Below are positions 45,052-55,635 of a stretch of DNA of 64,000 bases, in pieces. Under the pieces are notes generated by a model that worked only from the letters and a program-made list of their open reading frames with translations, was not told the origin of the DNA and did not search any database. How positions within the stretch are numbered: the stretch's first letter is position 1; every line of letters starts with the position of its first letter. The DNA is from Vandiemenella viatica (Eukaryota > Arthropoda > Insecta > Orthoptera > Morabidae): assembly GCA_031002005.1 (NCBI GenBank), contig CM061920.1, forward strand, positions 112,892,095 through 112,956,094, in the 5' to 3' direction. Made by a program: the position numbers and the translations under genes.

Positions 45052-46954
45052 TTAATTATTTTCTTCAAATTCTTGAATGGAGTAGAAGGAGTTGCCAATA
45101 AGATAATCTCTAAGTTTTTGTTTGAATACATCTTTATTATCTGAAAGCTGTTTTATACGATTAGGTAGTTTATTAAACAGATGTATCCCAGAATAATTAA
45201 CTCCTCTTTGTACTAATGACAGAGATGTTTGTGTTTTATGCAAGTTATTTCTGTTTCTTGTATTGAAACTGTGTACCTGTGAATTAGGTGTAAACAGGTT
45301 AAAATTTTCTATGACAAAGCTCATGAGAGAATATATATACTGAGAATACATTGTAAGAATATTGAGTTTCTTAAAGAGTTGTCTGCAAGAAGTTCTTGGT
45401 TTTACCCTACACAGAAACCTAATAGCTCTTTTCTGTGCTATGAAAACTTTTTTACTTTGTGAAGAGTTTCCCCAAAAAATTATGCCATATGACATTACTG
45501 AATGAAAATATGAGGAGTACACCTGTTTCATTAATTCTAGATCTGCTGTTAGAGAAAGTGTTCGTATTGCGAAGGTGGCACTACTTAACTTTGCCAGTAG
45601 TGTAGTGATATGATCATGCCAACAGAGTTTCTGATCTATTTTAATACCAAGAAATTTTATACTCTCTGTTTCTAAGATTGTGTTGTTTTTATAGTTTATA
45701 CATATATCTGGCTGTGCATAGTTTTTTGTTTTAAACCTAATATAATGTGTTTTTTCAAAATTTAATTTTAATGAATTTGCCTTAAACCAATTTGCTACTA
45801 CTCTAAGTACTTCATTTACATTAAATTCTATAGTACTGTTTGGTGTTTTACGCACAGTCAGGTTAGTGTCATCTGCAAATAAAACACTCTTAACTTTGTC
45901 GGATAAATTTCCAGGAAGGTCATTGATGTATAACAGAAAGAGGAGGGGACCTAAGACAGAGCCTTGTGGAATTCCATGTTTTATTTTCTCCCAGTCTGAT
46001 GAAGCATCTTTACTTATTTTAGAATCAAAAATTGAAACTTTTTGCATTCGGCTTTCAATGTATGATTTAAACCATTTACCTGCGGTCCCAAAAATACCAT
46101 AGTATTCCATTTTTTTCAAAAGTAATTCATGATTTACACAGTCAAATGCTTTTGCAAGATCACAAAATATTCCTACAGGATTCATTTTATTATTCAGTTC
46201 CTCAAATGTGTTATTTAAAAATGAATATATAGCCATTTCTATGGATGATCCTTTTTTGAACCCAAATTGTGAATTAGTTAGGATATTATAGTGTGTAACA
46301 TGTTTTATTACTCTACTATACATGACTTTTTCAAAAACCTTTGAGAATGTTGAAAGTAATGAAATGGGACGATAGTTGTCTACACATGTTACTTCTCCTT
46401 TTTTAAATAATGGTTTTACAACAGCATATTTTAGTCTATCGGGAAAAACACCTTGTATTAAGGATTCATTACAAATGTGAGCAAGTACATGACTGATACA
46501 GTCTGAACATCTTTTCAGTAATTTACTTGAAATATTGTCATAGCTGGAAGAATTTTTAGGTTTTAATTGTTTAATGAGTTTATTTATTTCTGAGACTGTT
46601 ACTGGTGGCAATTTCATCTCCACAAAGCTATTTGGGAAAGCAGTCTCAAGAAGCCTTAGAGCACTATGTGGGGATTGCTTTTCTATGCCTAATTTATCTA
46701 CTACTGACGTAAAATGTTTGTTAAATATTTCACAAACTTCCCCTACTTCGCTATACACATATCCATTTTGTTCTATTTTTATGTCTTTAGAGTGATTTAC
46801 AGTTTTTCCTGTTTCAGTCTTTATTATATTCCATATTGTTCTCATTTTATTGTCTGAATTTTCTATTTTCGCCGATATGTACCTGTTCTTGGCCTTCCTT
46901 ATTACATTTCTTAGTATTTTAGAATAAAGTTTATAGTGAACTTTCAGCGCATAG
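45052..46954 (-). CDS. LINE-D copy 2 ORF2, reverse transcriptase part
   Basis: 597 codons are open from the ATG at 46845 to the stop at 45052. The same frame continues upstream to 46954, where a single inserted base separates it from the endonuclease. RT motifs in order: NYRPISLLSTFSKVFEKVMY; QFGFKKGSSIEMAIYSFLNN; motif A FCDLAKAFDCVNHE; KHGIPQGSVLGPLLFLLYIN; catalytic VLFADDTNLTV; LKLNFEKTHYIRF; SIKFLGIKIDQKLCWHDHI; and thumb QKRAIRFLCRVKPRTSCRQL. The end is NSFYSIQEFEENN. All catalytic Asp residues are present. It synthesises cDNA at the nicked target. With the endonuclease part the protein would be about 1000 residues, normal for CR1/L2-type ORF2. Confidence 0.93.
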
Positions 46955-48055
46955 TTATCCTGATTCTCTCATTTTTAAATAAAGGTCCCTCTTTGTTTTA
47001 CTAGAGATTCTAATACCCTTTGTTATCCATCCCATGCCCAGTTCATTGTTTGGAGTGTTGAGAATTTTCCTTTTTTTGAAACTACCTTCAAAAAGTGTTA
47101 GAAATATATTCAGAAAGGAATCAAATTTCGCATTAACACCCTGCGCATTATATACTTCTAACCAGTTTTCATTGTTTAAGGTATCTATGAAGTGTTTTAT
47201 ATTATTTTCACTAATATTTCTTCTATAAACCCAGCTTTTCTTTATCTGTTTAACAGTGTTCCTGGACTCGATACATAATAGCTGGGCATCATGATCTGAG
47301 ATACCATTTATTACTGGATGTATGCTGTAATTACTGCACTGAGAAATATCCATAAAAAAATTATCAATTGCAGTCCTGCTATTATTTTGTATTCTCGTAG
47401 GAAAATTTACAAGTGCTGTTAAGTTAAAAGACAACATCAAGGCTTCCATATCTAATCTATCATTGCTGTGATTCAGAAAGTCAACATTGAAATCTCCACA
47501 TAATACTATTTGTTTGCTATTTGTAAAACTTAGTAGCAAAGACTCTAAATGAGATAAAAACAGTCTGAAATTACCTGAGGGGGCCCTGTAAATTGCTATC
47601 ACTATCAGCTCTTCCTTATCATATTCTAGTTTAGTAACACAACATTCAAAGTGTTGTTCTATACAATACTTACTTACAACTACACTACTGCATTCAATAT
47701 TATTTTTAACAAAAATGGCAACTCCCCCTTTCTCCATTTTACATCTGCAGAAATGAGAGCTTAATTTATAATTTGGGATGGACAGCTGAGATATTCCTGT
47801 ATCAGACAAATGATGCTCAGATATACACAAAACGTCTACATTAAAATTTCTGGAATTTTGAATCTCTTCTAGGCTTAAGGTAATGTCATCAGTTTTACTA
47901 AATATTCCTCTTATATTTTGGTGGAAAATACTGGTCTGAACACTTTGACGCAATGACTTTGAATTGTTTATTTTATTATTACATACTGGTATATCAGTTG
48001 GAATTTTTAATTTCAACAAATTATGATCATCAGAGACATTAATTTCCTTAGACAT
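46955..48055 (-). CDS. LINE-D copy 2 ORF2, endonuclease part
   Basis: The frame is open for 366 codons from the ATG at 48055, 19 bp after the ORF1 stop. The AP-endonuclease blocks are complete: FHQNIRGIFSKTDDITLSLE, LCISEHHLSDTGIS with the catalytic Glu, AIYRAPSGNFRLFL, LCGDFNVDFLNHS with Asp and Asn, RTAIDNFFMD, and GISDHDAQLL with the Asp-His pair. It then runs into WITKGIRISSKTKRDLYLKM. The premature end (RESG then stop) is due to one extra base relative to copy 1 (RESANYALK). Apart from that base, ORF2 is intact. Confidence 0.93.
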   Translation of the reverse strand: MSKEINVSDDHNLLKLKIPTDIPVCNNKINNSKSLRQSVQTSIFHQNIRGIFSKTDDITLSLEEIQNSRNFNVDVLCISEHHLSDTGISQLSIPNYKLSSHFCRCKMEKGGVAIFVKNNIECSSVVVSKYCIEQHFECCVTKLEYDKEELIVIAIYRAPSGNFRLFLSHLESLLLSFTNSKQIVLCGDFNVDFLNHSNDRLDMEALMLSFNLTALVNFPTRIQNNSRTAIDNFFMDISQCSNYSIHPVINGISDHDAQLLCIESRNTVKQIKKSWVYRRNISENNIKHFIDTLNNENWLEVYNAQGVNAKFDSFLNIFLTLFEGSFKKRKILNTPNNELGMGWITKGIRISSKTKRDLYLKMRESG

Positions 48056-48074
48056 CTTAATAAATCTATTTTAT

Positions 48075-48953
48075 TTACCCTAAAAAAGGCCGCGACTTAA
48101 CACCATTTATCACAGGAATACCTCTTTCACTCACCTGGCATCCTCTGACCTCATCAGCAATAAGAAGCGAAAGCTTCCTCTTACCTCTGACATTCAGATG
48201 GAGTCCATGGCGAGTATAACTGTCCCTACCAATGCAGGCCACATCAATCAAACCAATGTGTGAATTAGCCGGCTGCCAGAGAACCCTTTCCAAGGATGCA
48301 TTTGTACGCCTGATGTTATGCCACATCCAGGGTTTATCGTAACGCTCAAGCAAACCAACAAATCTCACACTTGTCTGACGTGTGTTCCTGGAAATGTGGG
48401 CAATGTCTCCCTCAATTGAATAATTGAGGTCTTTATCAAGGCTATTTCCTGGTCCCCCAACAATTACAACACAATCCTCATCTGAAAAATCTTTAACTAG
48501 GTCTTTCACATTTGCTACCACACTTCCAAGATCTGCATTTGGTTTGAAAATACTGCAGACTTCATAATCTGGCCCCAAGTCAGACTGAACCATCTCACTG
48601 ATTCCCCTCCCGTGACTGCTCCTAAGTAACAGTACCTTCCTGCGTTTACTTTTAGATACACCCTGAAAACTTTTCCCTTTTACTTTGCAAGAACCCAGAT
48701 CGTTCAGTCCAACCTGATGGTCCTCAGAGTCACCATCTAGATCCTCCAATGGCCAAAACACATTGGATGTCTCCAGCTGGAAACCATCAGACAGACAGCG
48801 TCTCCTACCTCTCCTGCCACAGCTGACTTCCTTCCATTCACTGTTCCGCCTATGCCTAAGAACAGAGTTTTCTGCCTTCAGGGCCTTTAAATCCCTCTCT
48901 GCAGATGCCAAATCTGACTGGAGTTTCAGAATCCGCTGCTCCTGATCACTAAT
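48075..48953 (-). CDS. LINE-D copy 2 ORF1, SGNH-esterase-like protein, 5'-truncated
   Basis: The frame reaches from the 5' truncation (about 48953) to the stop at 48075, about 290 codons. The start of the family protein is probably lost; the first in-frame residues (SDQEQRILKLQSDLASAERD) look like a coiled coil. A basic region follows (RRNSEWKEVSCGRRGRRR). Then an SGNH-hydrolase-like domain: KVLLLRSSHGRGISEMVQSD with the candidate Ser, the Gly/Asn block DCVVIVGGPGNSLD, and the last block RHGLHLNVRGKRKLSLLIAD with the candidate His. ORF1 esterase domains are known in CR1/L2 LINEs; their role is unclear. The usual GDS motif is here SS. Confidence 0.85.
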   Translation of the reverse strand: MSDQEQRILKLQSDLASAERDLKALKAENSVLRHRRNSEWKEVSCGRRGRRRCLSDGFQLETSNVFWPLEDLDGDSEDHQVGLNDLGSCKVKGKSFQGVSKSKRRKVLLLRSSHGRGISEMVQSDLGPDYEVCSIFKPNADLGSVVANVKDLVKDFSDEDCVVIVGGPGNSLDKDLNYSIEGDIAHISRNTRQTSVRFVGLLERYDKPWMWHNIRRTNASLERVLWQPANSHIGLIDVACIGRDSYTRHGLHLNVRGKRKLSLLIADEVRGCQVSERGIPVINGVKSRPFLG

Positions 48954-48955
48954 GG

Positions 48956-49668
48956 GAAGATAGAGCTAACTGATGGAAGGAATACATAGAGAATCTGTAT
49001 GATGGAGAGGATTTAAACAACAGTGTACTGGAAATAGAAGTTGATGTCAACATTGATCCTGGTGATCATCTTTTGAGGACAGAATTTTAAAGAGCTTTTA
49101 ATGATTTTAAATCAAATAAGGCAGTTGAAATTTATGAGATTCCTATAGAATTTTTGGAATACCAAGGAGAAGAAGGAATCCAACGAGCATTCTAACTTCA
49201 ATCAAAAAGTTATGAAACAGGAGAGATTCCCACTGATTTTAATAAAATTGTTATATTCACACCTCACAAAAGAAAAGAAAAAAGCACAAGCTGAGAGATG
49301 TGAGAATTATTGCACTGTAATTCTAACTTTACATCACATGCTTCAAAATTACTCACCAGAATAATATACAGAACAATGGAAAGTGTAGTAGAAGGGATAG
49401 TAGATGAAGATCAGTTTTCATTTAGGAAAAACTGCGGTGCAAGAGAAGTGGTTCTCGCATTAAGATTAATACTTGAAGGGCAAATCAGGGAAAACAAAGA
49501 AACTTTTATGGCATTTGTTGATTTAGAAAAATCTTTTGAAAATGTTAGGTGGGACAAGATGTTCAAAATTTTAAAGAAGTCAGGTCTAAAATACAAAGAT
49601 AGAAGAATACGTTACAATTTTTATACAAATTAATATCTACAATGAAACTAGAGAATCATGAGAAATGC
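48956..49668 (+). pseudogene. RTE-like RT, first half
   Basis: It resumes after LINE-D with WKEYIENLYDGEDLN, then NKAVEIYEIPIEFLEYQGEE (the KAxGxDxIPxE block) and SYETGEIPTDFNKIVIF. Then SHASKLLTRIIYRTME, DEDQFSFRKNCGAREVVLAL and motif A AFVDLEKSFENVRWDKMF with its catalytic Asp, and LKKSGLKYKDRRI. The LTR element enters at 49669. Stops occur at about 49088 and 49193. Confidence 0.87.
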
Positions 49669-49734
49669 TGTGACGAGACTGTGAACATTACAGATATTTT
49701 TTAAGTTGATAATGTGATCTGAGATGCGTTGCTA

Positions 49735-50330
49735 AAGAGAAACAGAAAATGGAAATGGTCTGGAAGCATTTGAAGGGGGATGCTTGACTTTGGGCTGAAT
49801 GGCTCTTCAGAAATTGTAGCACTTTTGAGAAATTTAAGAAGGCATTGTTGCAAAGCTATTGGTGGGCAGATCATCAGATAGTGGTCAGAAGAGAGTTGAT
49901 GATGGGGGAGCAGTACTCAGCCGCAAAAGAGGTGCAGAAGGATTTTTTCATGAGATCTTCCTGTAAATATATTAATGGTTTTAAAAGTGAAGAAGAATTA
50001 ATAAACATAGTGGTGACTAGATTACACCAGCAAACTCAACTCATATTTGCCAGTCACAAAATTTTTTCAGTGGCTGAGGCAGTTGAGATGTTGACGAGGC
50101 TGGATATTCAGGAGGAAGGTGCTTGGACGACTCAAACCCGGGACCAAGGCAGACAGCCGCACTTCCAGGGCAAGTCGGAGCATGAAGCCAATGCATGGAA
50201 GGCAGATGACTGGAACCACAGGCTGGCCAGAAAGTTCAGGGGTGGTGGAAGTCATCAGTCGTACGATTCTCAACATGGCCAACACAGAGCACCCTTGCCA
50301 AAACCAGAGGACAAGAACCAGGTAAACTGA
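49735..50330 (+). pseudogene. Retrotransposon gag-like protein
   Basis: VWKHLKGDA, a stop, LWAEWLFRNCSTFEKFKKAL, then the open frame 49845-50330 (161 codons): LQSYWWADHQIVVRRELMMG, EELINIVVTRLHQQTQLIF and SVAEAVEMLTRLDIQEE. This is the capsid-type fold of Ty3/gypsy-like Gag (the retrotrans_gag pattern with W, Y and a terminal LxxLD). The C-terminus is Arg/Gln/His-rich (RLARKFRGGGSHQSYDSQH) and lacks a CCHC knuckle. Gag packages the RNA; without pol the element depends on a relative. Confidence 0.7.
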
Positions 50331-52113
50331 TCTTTGCCAATGTTTTGGCCTTGATAGGGCAGGAGATTTAAGTAAGCCAATCCCAGAAGACAATATGAGG
50401 TAGCGAGCTGAAGTTGAAATTCCTAATGAACCAATTACAAACGAGCATGGTGGGACTAACAAGGACAAGGAAGAAGTAGCCAGTTTGAGAGCTGACGGTG
50501 AGTCAGAGTAGCAAAGAACGAGCTAGCTGTGTATGGTATGGAAGAAGATAGCGAGGTAGACTTATTGTACTCAAGTGCAGAAGAGAAAGAGCTAAGTGAA
50601 GAAGAATCTCTGGAAGAAGTGATGAGAGGAGGCGCATGAGTGGCCTGGAAAAGTTTTGGAGAGTACGCTGCACTGTTGCGTACTGAAGCAAATTGTCATG
50701 ACGAGAAGAGTAATGTCTTGTTAGAAATGTGGTTATGCTGGAAGGAGCAGAGTTGGAATTTGGACAACAAAGGAATGAATGAGAATAGGAAGCCAGAAGT
50801 TCGGAAGAAGACTTTTTAATGGACGACAAAAATGATACAAAAGATGCTGCAGTAAAAGAAGAAATAATGTTGGTAGAAGAGGATGGAAGACAGCGAGAAG
50901 CAGTCATTGAAGTGGGAGAAACATTTCAGGAGACAAAAACAGTAAAGCCTGAAACTTTGCTGGAAGTAAACCTAGCAGGGAAACGTGCTATGATGGTAGA
51001 GGAATCCTATTTATTATTTAAAGGCATAAAACACGAGGTACATTATGGAAGGAAAGAAGTTATGCGGAATAGAGGATACTATGTGATGCCAGAAGAATGG
51101 TATCTGCTGAAAAAATATGTGGTAAGAAGAGGAGGAGGGGGAAAAGGATCAAAGTGGAAGAGATGTAGGTAGAAGTGACAAATAATTTTGTTTGACAAAG
51201 CAAGAAATACACATAAGAAGAAAGCGAGAGAAAAAGAAGCCAGGTGGATGAGGCAAAAGAAGAAACAGAGTCTGATGTTGTTTGATGAGTGGAGGAACAA
51301 TGTGAAGTCCAAGGCGGCATGTTCAGTAAAAGGGGGGTGAGGTACAGTCTTCAGTTGCCTCAACATGTATACATTCATTTCATTATATTAGTATTAGGTT
51401 ATCTTGTTTGTTTGTCTTCACAATTATAGTAATATGGTTTTTTCCTATTTATTTGTATCAAATGTCTGTTGCAGATCAGTGACCCACACATGTTTGTTTT
51501 AGTCGAGGTATTGTTGTCATTTCTAGCAGACAAATGACTAGTTTGTTTTGATTTACGCTTTTTGACATTGAAGTGACATAATGATTTAGACGTTGTGTGG
51601 AGCATAACATCAATTTGTGTCTTTCCGCATGTGAAGTGACCAATGTTTGTGTACAACAGTGAATAAATGAAGCACTACATACACAGGGCACACTGTCAGT
51701 GCACTATCAAAGTAATTAAGGCATGAGCCAGTGCTAGGTACATGTGTCATGCATCAGAAAAATTATTGTAATAAAACTATTGTAATAACATTTTTGTAAT
51801 TTCTTGGTTAAATGTGAAACTCGTGCATTTATGCAAGAATGTCTGAACATTTGAGGGTTTGATAGTATTTTTCATGTGGTTCCAATTTCTTTGTGTTTTG
51901 TTTCTTAAGATGTATTCACTTTTGTTAGTTTAAGGGTAAGCAAGCAGCCATCCAGACTTAGTGTTATGCTTGGCAAGACATTAATTTTATATTTGGAAAC
52001 ATATCTTGGTGTGTGATGTATGTAGCTGTGTAAGTGTTGGTAAAAATGGCCTCTGATGATGAAAGTCTGGGCTTTTTCAATACCAACTATCAAAAATATT
52101 CCAACAGTGGGGG
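50331..52113 (+). other. LTR element interior, acidic frames of unknown function
   Basis: Glu/Lys-rich pieces (EEKELSEEESLEEVMRGG near 50580) lead into an open frame at 50819-51172 (117 codons): VKEEIMLVEEDGRQREAVIE, ESYLLFKGIKHEVHYG and RGYYVMPEEWYLLKKYV. No enzyme motif. It could be an extended gag tail or an accessory ORF. From 51180 to 52113 no coding is seen. Confidence 0.45.
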
Positions 52114-52643
52114 TGTGACAAAACCATGAACATTAGGGATAATTTTTAAGTTGATAATGTGATCTGAGATGTGTATATAATGTCTTTGGCGATGGGCAGT
52201 CGCTGATTGCTGAGTCTGGTATTGTCGACAGTCGAGTGAAATGCTTTACAGCCAGCTGGAACTAGCATGCCGTAGCCGCAAGTGTGTTCTGTGTATGCGC
52301 TTTATTAATCTGCTACAGCGACATAACTGATGTTCCTAGGGACATAACATTGTGTGAACAGTGCAGAAGTATTTTGTAGACTGTGTATGTTGTTCTGAGT
52401 GATACAATTTCCTATAAAATTTGTATGGTGAACTGCTATGGAGCTGTATCACGTTTATTGTTTAATAATCAATTATGGGGCTTGTACTCACTATTTCCAA
52501 TCTTATTTATACTCAAAACTGCATTCTTTAGTGACGAAGATTTGTTTTAGTGTCTGGTGGCTAGCTTTTGGATTATGTAGCTTCAGAAGAATAAAAATTA
52601 GTGGACTGTGTGTTTCTCAGTAGCTTCTTGCCCGTTTCTTACA
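52114..52643 (+). repeat. 3' LTR, about 530 bp
   Basis: It begins TGTGACAAAACCATGAACAT, includes a TATA-like TGTATATAATG at 52172-52182, and ends TTACA before the duplicated hexamer. The first 58 bp match the 5' remnant at 49669-49726. Confidence 0.72.
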
Positions 52644-52649
52644 AAGTGC

Positions 52650-53433
52650 ACCAGTTAAGAAGGGTGTGAAAGAATGTAGACTATCCCCATTAATATTCTA
52701 CTCGTATGTAGAAGAAGCAATAAAGAAAGTGAAAGAAAGATTTGAATGTAGCATAAGTGTTCAAGAGAAAAAAACAGTATGCTATGATTTCAGGATGACA
52801 TTTTCTTGTCTGCAGAACAGGTTGAGGATATTGACGAGTTACTGAATATCATTAAGAAAATACTGAAGGAAGAATTTAGACTAAATATAAACCAAAGCAG
52901 GGCAAAAATGATTAAATATAGCAGAAATTATTGAAATAATAGTAGATTAAATATAAAAACAGGGTCAGATGTGTTAGAAGAAGTTATTGAATTTTGCTAC
53001 TTAGGAAGAAAAATTACAACTGAAGGCTGAAGTAGGAATGATGTTAAAAGCAGAATAGTTCTAGTGAAAAGAGTTCATGAAAAATAGAATTTTAGTTTCA
53101 AATATTGAACTAGGACTAAGAAATAACTTTTTAAAACTCTGTGTGTGGAGCACAGCACATTATGGCACTGAAGCATGGAATACTAGAAAGAAGAGACAGG
53201 ATAGTAGGTCACATATTGAAACATGCATGGTTGGTTGACTTGTTAGTGGAGGGAACAAGCCGAATGTAAGAACAACAGAGGAAGACTGAGATTATAATAT
53301 ATGAAGCAGATAATTCAGGATGTGTGTTGTAAGGGGAATGTAGAGATGACAAGGTTAGTGCAATATAGGAAGGAATAGAGGATTGTATCAATCCAGTCAA
53401 GAAACTGACCACAGCAAAAAAAAAAAAAAAAAT
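52650..53433 (+). pseudogene. RTE-like RT, second half and 3' end
   Basis: VKKGVKECRLSPLIFYSYVE (the GVRQGCPLSP block, degraded), EEAIKKVKERFECSISVQ, LLNFAT region (FCYLGRKI in good copies), FLKLCVWSTAHYGTEAWNTR (the WSVALYGCETW block), and near the end YMKQIIQDVCCKGNVEMTRL. The YADD-type core falls in a frameshifted part near 52790. A 17-base A run ends it. The order and motifs are diagnostic of RTE/BovB-like elements. Confidence 0.85.
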
Positions 53434-55429
53434 CGTAACGTCTTCAATTTAGTTAAAATATTTGTTTCTTTGCTACTACTTCACCAAGCTCTTTACTCCA
53501 ATAAAATGTTCATGGGAGATCAGCTGAGAGCTGAGCTAAAGAAGTGTTATAATTACACAATATTTCAGTGATCACATTCGCTGTCACCATCTTCTTTAAC
53601 TCGGTTAGTCACGCCGAGAGAAACTGCGTTCTCATTACTCCACATTCTTACCCCACATTTGATTTATTAGTTTTTTTTTCTTTGCTTAAAATTTATTTGG
53701 CAACATTCTCAGTATTCTTTAACATGATCTTCCATAAGTAATTGTCTAATTTCTCATGATAACTCTTCCTAAATATTTCATTTTCCAGTACTTTGAATGC
53801 TCCTTCAGTGTCAAATGCTTTATTTGGATGTAGTGTCCCCCATCATGCTAATACATGGATAGTATCTTCCATGAAGTAGTGATCTGAATATACATCCTTG
53901 CAACATCTCTTGAATTATGGATAGTAGTTTTTAATTTAGCAATCTATAATATATGAACAAAGGGACTGGCACTGCAGATACACCTGTGAATATCCTTGTG
54001 TCTGAAAAATGTGTTAGTTATTTTGAATTTGTTATAGCCGGCAAACTTACTCAACAGCATGCCATTTTAATTTACCGATGGTTCAACAAAGATGCCTACA
54101 ATCTTTGGAATAGTTAAGTTTCTGACACTTCTATTTAACCTGCACTTTTATTGTGAAGTCTGATCTGTTGGTGTTGGAGACTTCAGGGACCACAGTACTT
54201 TCAGAACCTACCAGAAAGTGGGACTAACCAGTTGAAATTTAAATTAAGTCCTCTTCAACTTTTTAGCCCTTATTTTATGGAAAAGTCACCACAAATTAAC
54301 TTAAAAATGCTGAAATATTAGAAGAATGCACAGCTATTAAATGCCGCCAGCACTGCAAAATCAATGACAATCTTTTAAAATGTTGGGTTTAAATCGTTTT
54401 TTGTAATGTTTTCTTACAATTTCAGCTTCCCTCCATTGTAAAAATTTGTACAAAATTTACAAATAAAAAATATTTGTCCAAGGTGTAGCACAGCAATTTT
54501 TGCCACCTTATATTGATACAAGCAATCAGAGACAGTTGATTGCTTCTGTTGTTAACAAATAAGCTATTTCCGAGATGGGTGCTGTGGAATGATGTTTTCA
54601 TAAGTTTTTTCTCTTGGTACAGGCTGCATTTTAACTTAAACATAACCGCTATAACAAAACAAAACTGTTTAGGTTGATATGATCCCTGTAACGATAATTT
54701 TCAGTGCTAGTACAATTTGCTGTTATGTAGCCTCTCATATTATGCAATTTTTAATTTAATTTGTTGTGACTTTTCTGTAAAATAAGAGTGAAGAACATGA
54801 AGAGGACACCATAATGAAGCACTTAATCTGAATTTCAACAGGTTAGTTCCAATTCCAAATGTAGTGTTGTCCCCGAGATTTATTTCTAGAAGTTTTGCAT
54901 AAAATGTTGTAATATCTTCCTTTCAAACAAAGCACTGACAGATGACTCCTGTCTATTCTTTATATTATGATACTTTCATTTATTTAGGAATAACTATCCA
55001 CTTCCGATGATCACTTTTGGTCCACCAAGATTGTAATGCTATCACAGGCCCTCATATTTTGGTTTACACCAGAGTAGATTATAATGATCAAAATCCTTAA
55101 TAAATATTATTTTTTACTTTGTTTCAATTACTACCACTATAATTATTTTAGTTTCTTTAAATACAGCGTTTAAATCTTTTTCTTTAAGATTCTATCACTA
55201 TAAAGCCAACATCTAGGTTTTCTTTAATTCCTGATCATTTGCCATTGTCTAATTGGGTTGATTTTGTTGAAATCTGAATGGCTTTTTCCTTGTTTGAAGC
55301 TTCTGTAAACCAGTATATTTTCCCCTGTAAGATGGTAACAGCATCTTGCTAGGTTAGTTAAGATGCTGGAGAGGACTGTATCCACAGCAAACATGCCAGA
55401 GACTGATTTTTTTTCCTTATGGCTTTATG
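53434..55429. other. No gene recognised
   Basis: AT-rich DNA. A minus-strand stretch at about 53710-53860 reads NKAFDTEGAFKVLENEIF, which faintly resembles an RT motif A region, but no neighbouring RT block supports it. Confidence 0.45.
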
Positions 55430-55635
55430 CCTTGTCCACGTTGAGGTCATTAGAGGTAGGAATGGCAATGGGAAGGAATTCAGCTTGGCCTTTTCAAGGC
55501 AGCATTCTGACATTAGCCTGGAGTGATTTGAGGAAACCATGGAAAACCCAAATCTGAATGCTCAGACAGGGACTCAAACCTGCATCCTCCTGAATGCGAG
55601 GCCAGAGCGTTGCCACTCACTCACCACACTTGGTC
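55430..55635 (-). mobile_element. SINE-V copy 2
   Basis: The same head and body as 17755-17950: GAATGCGAGGCCAGA in the tRNA-like part, a decayed B box (GACTCAAACCTG on the plus strand), and the body GAGTGATTTGAGGAAACCAT. Confidence 0.75.

Larger units (their letters stand above)
44836..48953 (-). mobile_element. LINE-D copy 2: nearly intact CR1-group LINE
   Basis: AAAT-repeat tail at 44836-44860, stem-loop at 44876-44908, 3' UTR, ORF2 (45052-48055, one frameshift) and ORF1 (48075 to about 48953, 5'-truncated). It sits inside the RTE, whose frame continues on both sides (KEKMRYK before, WKEYIENLYDGEDLN after). It is the best preserved LINE here and almost identical to copy 1, which implies recent activity of the family. 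Confidence 0.95.
49669..52643 (+). mobile_element. LTR retroelement with gag, no pol, truncated 5' LTR
   Basis: The 3' LTR is 52114-52643 (TGTGAC at the start, TTACA at the end), preceded by a purine-rich GTGGGGG. The 5' LTR keeps only its first 58 bp (49669-49726), identical over about 30 bp to 52142-52171, then joins gag-like sequence directly. The flanks AAATGC (49663-49668) and AAGTGC (52644-52649) look like a target duplication with one change. RTE RT resumes on the far side. No protease, RT or integrase is visible. Confidence 0.78.
43330..53433 (+). mobile_element. RTE/BovB-like LINE split by three insertions
   Basis: A 5' leader at about 43330-43640 is followed by endonuclease (43640-44768) and RT in two parts (48956-49668 and 52650-53410), ending in a 17-base A run at 53417-53433. 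Insertions: a foldback MITE (43995-44206), LINE-D copy 2 (44836-48953) and an LTR element (49669-52643). Without them it is about 2.8 kb, near full length for RTE elements. Motifs match the protein often mis-annotated as craniofacial development protein 2 or endonuclease-reverse transcriptase. Many stops. Confidence 0.85.

Noticed and set aside
45866..46102. Plus-strand open frames inside LINE-D (also 46574-46795 and 47034-47228)
   Set aside because: Antisense shadows of the LINE-D RT and endonuclease frames.
53710..53860. Possible RT motif A (NKAFDTEGAFKVL) on the minus strand
   Set aside because: No other RT block near it; too weak to call.
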